This document shows positions 34,333-45,221 of a stretch of DNA of 64,000 bases, piece by piece. The stretch is taken from contig NC_059084.1 of NCBI RefSeq assembly GCF_020497125.1, forward strand, positions 8,955,501 to 9,019,500, read 5' to 3'. Both the position numbers and the translations under genes were made by a program. This DNA comes from Mauremys mutica. Taxonomy: Eukaryota > Chordata > Testudines > Geoemydidae. How positions within the stretch are numbered: position 1 is the stretch's first letter; each line of letters begins with the position of its first letter. A model generated the notes under the pieces. That model saw nothing but the letters and a program-made list of their open reading frames with translations, was not told where the DNA came from and searched no databases.

Positions 34333-36960
34333 ACATATACAACCCCTCCCCACAATTCTGTTTTTTATTCTTCTCTTACAAATGCAAATAAAATCAAAAG
34401 ATCAGTAATGATATAATTCCAGTTTACTCTAACATTCCCACCACACGGCTTGCAATAGCACTCACTGCATACTGAGGCTTCCTTCACAAAATCTTCTTTA
34501 CTCTCTCACAAGATCTGGGGACAGGCATTTGAGTTAAATATTGATATTACTTTAGCAGCCTGACTGTCCCACAACGCTGACATAAAATACAGGGTAAAAT
34601 CCTAGGCCCAATACAAGTCAATATCAAAACTTCCATTGACTACAACACGGCCACAATTTAAAAGACATGTTTCCAATATCTTATTTTATTCCTCTGACTT
34701 TCCAAATTTATCTGACCTACTCCCAGCCAAGTATGTGGCTTAATTTACAGCATAGGACAATTCCCTCCATAAAGCATATTTTCAGGATGTGTAATTTTAA
34801 ATATAAATACCAGGTTCTACAATGAAGTTTCCACAGGAAATGATATACAGTAATACAAGGCAGCATTGATAGGAAGCTATTACCATAAGCATGCCATTTT
34901 GCAACTTTGCAAGTGCCCAATAAAAGTCTTCCAGAGAGCACTTCACAAATAAAATATTTTCTTTTACAATAAAATGTGTCCTATTGGTTTATTATGTACT
35001 TTCAAGAAGAACAAAACCTAACCTATAAAACTAAAGTATCACAGAAAGTCTGACTAGCATCTTTAAAGAAAACACTACACAAATATCATGAGATTTCCAT
35101 AATTTCTAATGGGAATTCTTTGCAGAAGATATATTTTTTCCACTTGTGTTCACACCACCATAAAAAGAAATAAAAGACAAAATGGAACCACCATCTTCAA
35201 AGGAATCAATACTTCTAACGCGAGGCATAATCTAAGGTAAGTTTTATTCATTAAAGAAATGCAACCTGCTAAAATGCATTTCATAAAGTATTAGAGATTA
35301 GGATCTAAAACCTAAAAATAGATGTCTGGGGAAACTAGCTTCTATATTCAATATCATGAATTTGATTTTCCACTAAAAATAGAAGTTGTTCAATATTATA
35401 GTTAGCCAGGAATATAAATGAAGTTTGAATATCCAGGGAACAATGTCCATGCTGTTCTTCTGGACAGTAATTTCTTTTTAAGTATATTATCATCTGCTGG
35501 TACTGTTAGGTCAAGATAGGAATGCAAAGAAATTGCCAACATTTGGGAAGAGAAAAAAATCTTTTCATGTTCTTGTTATTTGATCAAAGCCAAGTTTATA
35601 ACGGTAGAAAACTCCAAAAAATACCCCTTATAGCATGGAAAGACGTGATCCGTATTGCTGTTTTTGAGATTTATAATGTGATTACAATTGCTCTTATGAT
35701 AAGAGAAGTAGAACCTGTTAATCTTGTTTAGCAAATCAGTGTGAAATTGCAAAGGATTTGTGTACCAAAAAAAGTAAAACACCCCAGAGCTTTTCTATAT
35801 ATTCTCACTTTGCTGCAGACAGACTGAGTAGATAATATGCTACTATTGTATCTTCAAGTGAAAACTGGGATGAAAAAGGGACATGCCTTTGGACCAAAGT
35901 TTTTATGTAGATAAGTTATAAAGGCCAGCTGCAGCACCGCTTTACATATAAAATGCCCAATTATGACTTTGGTGGGAGGAATTTAGCTGTCACCACAGAG
36001 ATTCAAGATGGCTAATGCATGACTTTTGGCTCTGTTGATAATGTAGAACTCAGTGTGCATTCCCGCATTTGCTGCTTGGGTACTAATTTTAACAAGCCAT
36101 TTAGATCTATATACTTCTTGATTACCTGCCCTCTGATTTCCGATGTCTTTTTGGACACAATAATTTATGGCCAATGCAGGATGGGAGAGAAGTCTTCAAA
36201 ACCCTAAACTACCTACACCCAGTGGGGAATTGATAGTGTCAAGACATACTATTAGCAGATTGTGACAATTTGCTGCCAGTTGTGCCTTTCCTCAGACAGT
36301 AAGTACCCTGCTATGTAACGGTGGATGTTTGGGGGAGGCCCAACACTGTTGAGATTTCTGCTGATGTCTTTTGGAAACTGTGCTGCCTCCACTCCAGGCT
36401 GTAGAGCTAACGATTGACTTCTTTGCTTCCCAGCTGGTAAAAGTGAATGCTTCTTATCAAGCCTAATAATGAAAAACTGCAAGTAAAGAGTAAATCAGTC
36501 AGCAGCACTGCTCCAGAGCTAAGCTTAAGAATGCAAAAGCACATTATCTTGTATTGGCTGAAGCAATAGTTTTGCTCCTTTACCTAAATAAATAAATAAA
36601 TATTTGGAAAATGGTGCCAAGAGCAGAAACCTTTGAGTCTTTGAGATAAAGTAGAAGCTGCCTCTTTTGGAACCTCCAGACAGCACAGAGGAATTAATGT
36701 AAAAACAACACTAGAAGCCTGATTGCTCTATAAAGATTTACAAAGTTTACAGGATGCCTTCTTTGCAAATAAAATTCTGAGTGCATATCCCACACCAGCA
36801 GGGTGAAGCACTATTGAGAGAGGGGGGGGTTGTGCAGTTCTTTGACAGGGATGGAGATAGACATAAACAAGGAAAAAAAGATAGGTCTGTAACTCAGGTT
36901 CATGTGATCTCCAGCCTGGGAAGGACACACACAAGAAGGCAAGAGAGAGGACTTGGGTGT
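34333..36960. other. Unique-looking AT-rich stretch
   Basis: No gene or named repeat is seen. An (AAAT)n-like scrap is at 36588-36603. Short frames have no domains. Confidence 0.5.
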
Positions 36961-37097
36961 AAATTTTCAAAAGTGCTTGAGCGACGTGAATTCCCAAGTC
37001 CCATTTTCAAAAGTGACTTCGGCTTTTGATGAGATTCAGACTCTTAAGTGCCCTACTCACTTTTGAAAATGGGACTTATACACTTTTGAAAATTTTT
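36961..37097. mobile_element. Foldback MITE with double inverted arms
   Basis: The outer arms aaattttcaaaagtg (36961-36975) and cacttttgaaaattt (37081-37095) are perfect complements, and a second perfect 21-base pair lies at 36996-37016 and 37057-37077 (core tcccattttcaaaagtga). The whole 137-bp element can fold almost end to end. Confidence 0.7.
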
Positions 37098-37640
37098 CCT
37101 TTGGTCAAGAAAGAATGTTGATGTATTGGATTCAATGTTACTGTAATTCTCATGGGTAAAAGATACAACTGATAACTTAAGTTCCTAACAATGGTATTAA
37201 TTGCTTAGTTAATAGTAACATTCTCAATTCAAAGATGAAATTCACAGGGCTGTTGGGTGAGTTATGCAATGAAAAAATTGTTTATGGTGAATATTCAAGA
37301 TTCACCTTTGGTTTTTGCATGTATTCATAACTATAAAACTTATTCACTAGAATAAAGTATTCTTAGATGAAGAACAAAACTGAATCAAGTTTATTTGAAA
37401 GATACAAATGAATACTCATGGCATTTATTATTATTTTCAGTATTCACCTATGTCTCTTATGAGATGGTAAAAATTATTTTGGATTGCAAAGTGACCCTCC
37501 CAGTCCACCCATTTTCACGATACATACAACTGAATTGCAGGTGTAAAAATGTAGATAAATTTTGTGGGTTCAACTTGGGCTTCTTTGAAAATTTGGCTCT
37601 AAATAGCCCAGGAAAAATACAAACTAACACTTAGAGCCGA
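37098..37640. other. Unique-looking AT-rich stretch
   Basis: Nothing recognised. Confidence 0.5.
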
Positions 37641-37745
37641 TGGGCCAAATTCTGATCACAGATACTCTAGTGTAAAACAGGGGGTAACTCCACTGCCAAT
37701 TCCAGATCTACACCAAAATAACTTCAGTGAAGCCATATTTACACT
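37641..37745. repeat. Foldback repeat, left half
   Basis: gggccaaattctgatcacag followed by gtaactccactgcc belongs to the gggccaga/ttctgatc foldback type; the inverted right half is only weakly present. Confidence 0.4.
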
Positions 37746-40376
37746 GCAGTAATTCAGTTCAGAAGTTGATCTAATTAGCTCTCCTAAGCACTGATTGGCC
37801 AATGACCTTCATGCAGGTGCCCCTTGCAGTCTATTTAATTTTAAGTGTATTTGTAGATTCCCAATGTAAGTTGGAAATTTGTTATGTCTCTCAGTATGCC
37901 ACGTGTGTTCCATCCCAAGGGTGTGGCAACGTGGGTCTTCTGGGGCCACTGCCGACACATTCCCATCACTTTCTCTCTTTGCTCTTCCTCTCTAGCAGCC
38001 AGGTGCTTCCTAGTACTGCCTGATATATTTTTCCATGCTTCTGATAACTTCTTGGGTGCCTTGGCTCTCCTATGATACCTGGTATGTACCTACATTAACA
38101 CTTTGCTTTCTGGATAAGGTCTTATCCCATGGGATTGCACAGGTGTAACAGAGAAAAAAAAATGACCCTAAATATTTTTGATACATATACTTTAAATTCT
38201 AAAAAAACACTTGCACTTCCAATTATGGAAGTTTCAATTACAAAATATTTGCAACAACTCTCCGTTGCTTGAGTATCCTTATTGTAACCAGACGGTTCTG
38301 TGGTTAATTATGCATTATTAATTATGTATTTTTGGACATATTGGTGCATTTAAGGGAGAAATATAATTCAGATAACAATCCTGGTTGATCAGAAGCAAAA
38401 CAATGTTGGACAGTGAACAGCAGATTAGGATATACGGGAATGTGCACAGCTCAGATATTTTCTCAGTACCTTCTTTTTTCCAAACATATGGTTCATGATT
38501 CCAACAATTAGATTTGTAGATACAGAAGATCATAAACAGCAAGTTATTTACAGTGGTCTTTTTTTAATAAAAATGAAATGCTCAGTGGAAGGAGGATTCT
38601 ATCTTAACTGTTTTCTCATCTGTTACCAACTGTTACCTCATCCATTACCAAAATTCCTTAGTTTACTCTCTCTGCTTTACATGAAATACTCGACAGCCAT
38701 TCATTCTCTTTGTGTATGAAAAGTAGCCTGTATTTTTAAGCCTCAGTATTCAGATTCAGTGCATTAATTACTATAGAGAGATGATATTCAAATACATCAT
38801 GTGCTTACTCTAGAATGGACAGTTCTTGTCAATAACGTATTCAAGCAGCTTAAAACTTCAATAGCCTGGTTCTTATATACCGTAAGTGGTGCCGAATGTT
38901 CAGTTTTATTTCTCTGTTTCCCTGCCAGAAGCAAATAAAGAACACACTTTTAGCTAAATGAGAACTGAAGTGCATTGGAGAGTGCTATAAATTATATGCA
39001 GGCCACCAAATAAAATTCAATTTTCAGGTAATGTGAAGGTGTAATGCGTCTGGAGAAGCTGTTTTGCATATCACACAAGACAGCAGGCAATAAGGAATGG
39101 GGAATGACTAAAAACTGATCTGTCACATGCAACTCTTTGATTGTTTCCCCTCCTTTACCTACTCTAATCGCACTGTTGCAGTGTTGATTCAGAACACGGC
39201 GGCCCATGAAAAATGTCACCGTTCTGTCGATGTTGCGGATCCGCTGGCAATTTCAGCAAGCATTGGATGCACATAAAGGGTGATAAGGCACTACATCCTG
39301 CCATGCTCAGCAGGTTTTCCATTTCCTCCTGCAATTACACATCAAACTGTTTTAGCTTCACAAGCTTCCGCACTATGAATGGCCTCAAGGCAGAAGTCTG
39401 CTTCGCACACTGATGAGCCTATCTTCAAAGCAGAGTGCAAACTCAGGTTTTGGGGAGGGATTTAAAAAAAAAAAAAAGCAACCCATACAAACACCCTTTT
39501 TCCAGAGCTTTTAAGAATTTATTTAGAGATTAATCCTATCATTTCCCCCAGGTACTCCAATTAACAGGCAGTTTTATATCAACCTTAACTGGAGTTGCCG
39601 CTAAGAGGAGACGAAAGTCATGCATGAGCTAAGAGTGAACCACGATTTGCTTTGGAATTCTGTTTATAGTATTACATCTTTACATACCCCCTTTTTTAAA
39701 AATGAGTTTACTTGAAATTCTAGACTGACCAGGAAAATTGGCTGAAGAGACTGTTTTTCAGATATACCAAAGCCTCACAGTCACAATGCTACTAATGCTG
39801 GATCTCTCTCAGGCTGCTCCATTGCAAGCAGAATTTTTTCAATACATCTCAGGCCGTTCCCTTCCTCCTGCACTGCTGCATTTCATTTATAAGTGTTCTA
39901 GTAGGATGCTGCCCTTAATCTAGGCACAAGAAGAGAGTAAAACCGATGTATCGTGAGGGAGTGGCTCTGGCAAATCTCCTATCAGTTGTGGAAGGAGAAG
40001 AGAATTTGCAGCCAATTCTTTCCTTTCCCCGCCAAATGAGAGAGAAAATGTCTCCAACATAGAGGCCTCAGGAGGTATGCAGATGGCACCAAAGAGATTA
40101 CACTAGGTGATACATGCACAACACTGTACTTCGATTTCAGAGCCTGCTCACACAGAATGCCAACGTTTTGCTATTATAAAAGCAGTTCTCTCCTGCATTG
40201 TGGGCTAAGGTCTTTGCAACTTTCAAAATGTATGGAGCATCTGAATTCCCATCATGCAGGCTGAAGGCTGGGTTTGATGTGGACATAAGCTGGTTCATTT
40301 ATAAGCTGACCCCCCAAGATGGATAAGTAAAAATAGACATTTTTATGACCCGTTCATAAGCCGACCCTATAATTCA
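37746..40376. other. Repeat-poor stretch, candidate conserved non-coding DNA at 38950-39420
   Basis: No named repeat is seen until 40280, where two aagctgacccccc/aagccgacccta-type near-repeats precede a hAT end. 38950-39420 is repeat-free, of balanced composition and contains CpG-bearing words (aacacggcggcccatg at 39194) unusual for neutral AT-rich DNA. No protein is supported. Confidence 0.35.
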
Positions 40377-40545
40377 GGGGTCAGCAAACTTTGGCTCCCG
40401 GGCCATCTGGATAAGCCGCTGGCGGGCCGAGTTGGTTTATCTCGAGCATTCGCAGGCATGGAGGTAAACCTAAGTAAACAAAGTGTCCCGGTGCCTCAGC
40501 TGCTTACTCTGACAGGCCAGGACAGCAACTGGTGGGGAAATTTTT
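40377..40545. mobile_element. hAT-type element, internally deleted
   Basis: Left end caggggtcagcaaactttgg then ctcccgggccatctggataa is a hAT-type terminus. A degraded right side (gctgcttactctgacaggcc) is visible but the terminal CTG is lost. Confidence 0.5.
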
Positions 40546-40599
40546 TTTGGGGGGGGAGAAGTTGGAGGTCAAGGGAGTAACCCCTGTGACCACCCCCCA

Positions 40600-40752
40600 C
40601 ATTGGCCTGCTAAACCCAGGGTTGTGAGTTCAATCCTTAAGGGGGCCACTTAGGAATCTGGGGCAAAAATTGGTCCTGCTAGTGAAGGCAGGGGGCTGGA
40701 CTCAATGACCTTTCAAGGTCCCTTCCAGTTCTAGGAGATTGGTATATCTCCA
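40600..40752 (+). mobile_element. tRNA-Lys-type turtle SINE (CryI-like), 5'-truncated
   Basis: attggcctgctaaacccagg (40601-40620) is the anticodon-side part of the tRNA-like head and GTTCAATCC (40628-40636) is a good Pol III B-box. Then come gggggccacttaggaatctg and a CR1-like tail caatgacctttcaaggtccc, tccagttctaggagattggt. The A-box half is missing. I recognise the layout as the tortoise Pol III SINE known from cryptodiran turtles, whose tail is shared with a CR1 LINE that mobilises it. This is the best taxonomic marker in the window. Confidence 0.75.
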
Positions 40753-41169
40753 ATTATTACCTTATTACCTTTTATTGCTCCTTGCTCTAATTTGAACAGA
40801 ATTTACCACACACTGTTCACAATGAAATTATTATTTCCTTCTTTCTTGGCACCTTCTCTAGGTGGCACTGTTACATTTGCTGTAACTCTCAAGTGTCACT
40901 CCAGAGTTCAATCCCATCTTTGATAAAGAGTTCTTCAACTTCCAGAAAAATAACTGAATGTCAAAGCATGTTCTTTCCAATGCAACGTGGCCCCGGTCCT
41001 CCCAACGTGAGCTGAAAAGTACATAATGGGGGAAAATGAGCACCAGACTAGGCCAGAAAGCAGGTGCACATCACGAATGCCATGACATGGAGTGCAACCA
41101 TCAAAGGGAAGAATCCCATGGAATGCAACGTGCCCAAATCAGCTGGACCTCTGAATTAATATATTTTCT
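40753..41169. other. Unique-looking stretch
   Basis: Nothing recognised. Confidence 0.5.
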
Positions 41170-41430
41170 TTAAATAGCACCAAAGCGTGCTCAGTGCTGT
41201 ACATATGTAACGGCCACCAGCTTGATTAACCAGGGTTCCTCTGGAGCTAAAAGCCTATGTCTCTGCGGCTGGAACTAAAGAGCCAGGCTCTCTCTAGCTA
41301 AGAGCAGTAACAGGCTTGCATTCTCTGTGGACTCGTTACAGAAGGGGACAGGTAGCACATGCTGACTAGTAGGTTACACATATACAGAGGAAGACGTGGT
41401 CCCTGCCCCAAAGAGATATGCAGCCCAACA
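41170..41430 (+). repeat. Unnamed amniote dispersed repeat, copy 3, split by an insertion
   Basis: gctcagtgctgtacata (41189-41205) and tacagaggaagacgtggtcc (41382-41401), then ctgccccaaagaga, are contiguous in the copies at 8138 and 57522; here a 173-bp element separates them. Confidence 0.65.
41206..41378. mobile_element. 173-bp TG...CA insertion (small solo LTR or similar)
   Basis: Begins TGTAAC and ends GTTACA (6-bp inverted ends) and is flanked by cata on both sides (41202-41205, 41379-41382). Because it splits a repeat seen intact elsewhere, its boundaries are known to within a few bases. TG...CA ends with a 4-bp target duplication suggest a short LTR. It contains an internal gttaca at 41335-41340 as well. 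No ORF; family unknown. Confidence 0.55.
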
Positions 41431-41815
41431 AGGAGAAAAGAGAAGAAGGCTGGGGGAAAACATAAAAGCAAGCATATGCAGAGTAAGCCAAGATGTACTG
41501 GCTTTTTGCAGCAGGACAATACAGACACATTAAGTAAGAGAGCATTATTCTGTGGTTCTCACATGTGCAGTAGGTGAAATTCAAAGCGATGCAGTACACC
41601 TGGGACATAGCAGAGCAGGAGCCGGAGCTTGTCACTGGGCTGCTGAACACTAAGAGTTCACATTTCTCAAGCATTGCATAAGAAGTGACCCTAAGCCACA
41701 AGCCTATTGACAGAGCTTCTTGGGCTAGGTTGTAATTTTAAATCTACCCTGAATGGAGGGCAGCACATCGATTCCTCACCCTAGGAGCAGACGGGAGAAC
41801 AATCTCAGACACAGA
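41431..41815. other. Unique-looking stretch
   Basis: Nothing recognised. Confidence 0.5.
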
Positions 41816-42049
41816 GGATTTGTCTGCATTGCAATAAAACACCCACAGTTGGCTCGTGTCAGCTGACTTTGGTTTGGGGGGCTTAGGCTATAAAATTGCA
41901 GTGTAGACATCTGGGCTCAGGCTGGAGCCCGGGGCTCTGGCATCCTTGGGCACACTGCAGCTTTATGGCCCCTCAGCCCGAGCCCTGCAAGCCCAAGCGA
42001 GGTGACATGAGCCAACCGTGGGCGTTTTATTGCAATGTAGACATACCCT
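41816..42049. mobile_element. hAT-like MITE, gggtatgtctaca-type, 234 bp
   Basis: Left ggatttgtctgcattgcaat and right (reverse complement) gggtatgtctacattgcaat, continuing as aaaacacccacagttggctc versus aaaacgcccacggttggctc: terminal inverted repeats of about 50 bp. It also has internal gtagacatctgggctc copies. This is the best-preserved member of the gtctaca family here. Confidence 0.75.
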
Positions 42050-43489
42050 GAGAGTCCCCATTCCTTCCCTGCTCCCGGCTTGGGAGAATAAATTACTTCA
42101 ATGCTTTTGGTGGAGCAGTTTATTCCTTCCTGTACAACCAACCTGCTACTCTGGCTGGTGAGTAGGAGGGACAAAGCCAGGGTTCCTCCTATTTTTTTGC
42201 CTCCTTCCACCCACTTGCTTGCAGGGGGAAATAATAGGAAAGCAACCTCATCTCTCCCCACAACACATACAGAAAGAGCAAGAGTTGAATGCAATCTGAG
42301 CGGGGGGGAGCAGAAAACCTTACAAGCCAAGGAACGTCTGTGACAATCCAGCCCCAAGTGAATAAGCAGTCTGCAATTAGCCAATTTAAGAAGAGCATTA
42401 AGAGATATAAAATAAACCTAAGGATAAGACTAAAATGAGACTAATGTTGGGAATAAAACCATACGAGGAAATAAAAATATTACAGGCAGTAAGATACATA
42501 CCATGAGAGAGAGAGAGAGAGAGATCTCCTATGACAAACACAGCTGACAAACAAATACAGATACTGTGACAAATATTTCCATCAAGTTAAATACCGTAAG
42601 AAAACTGTCAAATACAGAGAGCATCAAACACAAATGTATTACCAACCTGCAGACATAAAGGGCACGTACCATAGAGAAGGAAAATAAAAAAGTAGGGGAG
42701 GAAGAGGAAACAGATATCCCTAATGGAAACCCAAATCTTGGTCAGATTTAGATTAGCAGTAGCAGAAACAAGTTCAGCAGTGACAAAGAGACTTTAGCAG
42801 TGGCAGTAAAAAAGTAACAAGAAGAACATAGGTGGGAAAAAGCAGATTGTCTAACAAGGGAGAGGAAAATAACTGCTCAGCCACTGAACCGGCATGAAGC
42901 CCACTTGCACGTGGCTGAAAGAGTCAGAAATCATCTTGTGAAATGTTTGTTATAAAATCCCCTTGCAAAAGTTTGCATGGTATTGTGGAGTCTGCTAATC
43001 AGTGGTTACATGCTATAAATGATTGAAACCAATTCAGAATCTTGCCTTCCTGGGTTTGATCCTGCATAGTGGCACAGCACTGCAGAGGAAACTTAAATCA
43101 TAATCCACAGGTATCAGCTCTCACAGGTGTTGACGGAAAGCCTCTGGATAGCTGCCTAAAGAGGAAAAGTGCTGAGCTCTGAAATTGTCCTAACAAACAG
43201 TATCATCAAACACTGCTGCAATGTGGTTGGAACTTAAGTGGGCATGACTCAATTCATAATATATCACCTCTAAACAATCCCTCTTCTGCTGCAGGATAAT
43301 GAGTTGCGTTGAGATATTGCAACAGTAAAAGTTCTACTATACGAATTTCCATTGTAAGTGGTTTTAATTGTGGATACTGGTTGAGTTAATATCAATCAGC
43401 TGGAAAACCAGAACTGTTCTTTCGCCTTTAGAACCTAAGAAAAGCCAAAAACTCAGAAAAGCCTTTTTGAAGACTATGAAATTGCCGCC
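42050..43489. other. Unique-looking AT-rich stretch
   Basis: A (GA)n microsatellite lies at about 42504-42523. Otherwise nothing is recognised. Confidence 0.5.
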
Positions 43490-44054
43490 AGCAGATTGAG
43501 GGACGTGATCGTTCCTCTCTATTCGACATTGGTGAGGCCTCATCTGGAGTACTGTGTCCAGTTTTGGGCCCCACACTACAAGAAGGATGTGGAAAAATTG
43601 GAAAGAGTCCAGCAGAGGGCAACAAAAATGATTAGGGGGCTGGAGCACATGACTTATGAGGAGAGGCTGAGGGAACTGGGATTGTTTAGTCTGCAGAAGA
43701 GAAGAATGAGGGGGGATTTGATAGCTGCCTTCAACTAGCTGAAAAGGGGTTCCAAAGAGGATGGATCTAGATTGTTCTCAGTGGTACCAGATGACAGAAC
43801 AAGGAGTAATGGTCTCAAGCTGCAGTGGGGGAGGTTTAGGTTGGATATTAGGAAAAACTTTTTCATTTGCAGGGTGGCGAAGCACTGGAATGGGTTACCT
43901 AGGGAGGTGGTGGAATCTCCTCCCTTAGAGGTTTTTAAGGTCAGGCTTGACAAAGCCCTGGCGGGGATGATTTAGTTGGGGTTTGGTCCTGCTTTGAGCA
44001 GGGGGTTGGACTAGATGACCTCCTGAGGTCCCTTCCAACCCTGATATTCTATGA
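43490..44054 (+). pseudogene. CR1 LINE ORF2 C-terminus and 3' tail
   Basis: The frame starting at 43496 gives a CR1 reverse-transcriptase C-terminal segment (ARG-ASP-VAL start, then [20 protein letters not shown] and [18 protein letters not shown]). One TAG at 43736-43738 interrupts it; the same frame then runs on through [14 protein letters not shown] to a natural stop at 43975. The 3' tail follows (ggactagatgacctcctgag, ctgatattctatga). The 5' part is truncated, as is usual for CR1. Apart from the single nonsense codon the frame is intact, so the copy is fairly young. Confidence 0.9.
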
Positions 44055-44341
44055 AATACTGGGTGCAATGTAACCGTGGTCATTTGTTTCTCCAAGAAAC
44101 TATCAATATTGTCAGTTAAATTATTAATTGTGGTTACTTATCACATTCATGTCAATAAATGTTTTCAGCGAGTAGCACCACGGTAGTTGAATGTGAGATT
44201 TCAAAAATCTACCTGCAGCATATTTTGTCGGGCATATTCCATCGTTCTGGACAGCAACATCAAACATACCAACATCAAATTTGAGACAGAGAAACAATCC
44301 AAATTAGCCAGACTTGGTGCGATGATGTGTTAATGGCTCCT
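44055..44341. other. Unique-looking stretch before LTR element
   Basis: Nothing recognised; its last five bases (44337-44341, ctcct) are the left target duplication of the LTR element. Confidence 0.5.
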
Positions 44342-44427
44342 TGTCATAAACAGATAGTTAAGGGTTAAAGTCTGTTTTACCTGTAAAGGGTTAACATGTA
44401 GTACCTGGTGACCACCTGACCAGAGGA

Positions 44428-44432
44428 CCAAT
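44428..44432 (+). promoter_or_regulatory. CCAAT box in U3
   Basis: ggaccaatcagag is a strong NF-Y-type CCAAT context, 174 bases before the TATA-like word. The same box is at 47395-47399 in the 3' LTR. Confidence 0.5.
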
Positions 44433-44771
44433 CAGAGATAAGATTTTTTCAAATCTCTGTGGAGGGAAGCCTTTGTCTGTGTGAGAACTGTTTTTGGATC
44501 TAACAGAGGACAGTCATGTCTCCAAGTTCTCCTGGAGTAGTTTCTACTAATTAATAGTGAGTATTAATTAGAAAGCCGAATTAGTCTTATGATTTGATTT
44601 CTATATTTGCAATTGTGTGGTTGCTAAAGGAAATGCTTTATTCCTGTCTGCTGATATTGCTTTTACTGAGAAAAGGGGGAGAGGGGATTCTCTCCAGAGA
44701 TTGATAAGGTTATACCCTATGAGTGTCCAGCTTGGGCTCATAGAGATTCTGTACTTTCTTTTTGTTCTCTT

Positions 44772-44777
44772 AATAAA
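44772..44777 (+). terminator. Poly(A) signal, 5' LTR
   Basis: AATAAA followed by T-rich and GT-rich sequence; the equivalent signal in the 3' LTR is at 47739-47744 and would end the element's transcript. Confidence 0.65.
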
Positions 44778-45053
44778 TTCTTTTCTATTAAGGACTTGTT
44801 GGTCTTTCCTTGGGTGGATTCTCAGGGAAAGGGGAGGGGGAGGTATCCCTCTGTAGTTGGATCCCGGTAGCTCTCCTAGGAAAAGGGAGGGGGGGAGGAA
44901 GCAGGGGGAATGGTTTGTTTCTCCTGGGTGTGAGAACTCCATGGATTTGGGGCTCTTGGAATCCCCTAGGATTTTGGGGAAGGACTGTGTCTCAATTCAC
45001 ATTTCTTAATTGAGTGGTGGCAGCGAGAAGGAACCCCACCCTAAGGGTTAGGG

Positions 45054-45197
45054 TGGTGGCAGAATACCTGCGGGTCCCCATCTTTGAACCCACAAGCTCA
45101 AAGTGGGGGTGAGATCCCATAGGACATGGTGGCAGAATACATGCGGGTCCCCATCTTTGAACCCACAAGCTCAAAGTGGGGGTGAGATCCCATGACA
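45054..45197 (+). repeat. Tandem repeat at the LTR 3' end
   Basis: Two units of 73 and 71 bp each begin TGGTGGCAGAATAC and end gagatcccat(ag)gaca. They differ at one substitution plus a 2-bp indel. An earlier partial TGGTGGCAG lies at 45015-45023. Each unit starts with the same bases as the primer binding site that follows the LTR. Confidence 0.9.
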
Positions 45198-45221
45198 TGG
45201 TGGCAGCGGAGTTTCGAACCC
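45198..45221 (+). other. Primer binding site, tRNA-Leu type
   Basis: TGGTGGCAGCGG directly follows the LTR CA end and is complementary to the 3' end of leucine tRNAs (CCGCTGCCA plus CCA). After 12 matching bases the site deviates, then TTCGAACCC, complementary to the T-loop, reappears two bases early. Confidence 0.75.

Larger units (their letters stand above)
44342..45197 (+). repeat. 5' LTR
   Basis: 856 bp, TG...CA ends with 6-bp inversion. It contains a CCAAT box in gaccaatcag (44428-44432), a weak TATA-like tatattt (44602-44608), a poly(A) signal AATAAA (44772-44777) and a G-rich U5. Its last 180 bp contain a tandem repeat (45054-45126 and 45127-45197) discussed as a separate entry. Confidence 0.95.

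Noticed and set aside
40626..40636. Possible independent Pol III gene
   Set aside because: The B-box belongs to a 5'-truncated SINE without an A-box.
41917..42384. 155-codon minus-strand frame
   Set aside because: Its start lies inside a MITE and the remainder has no domain.
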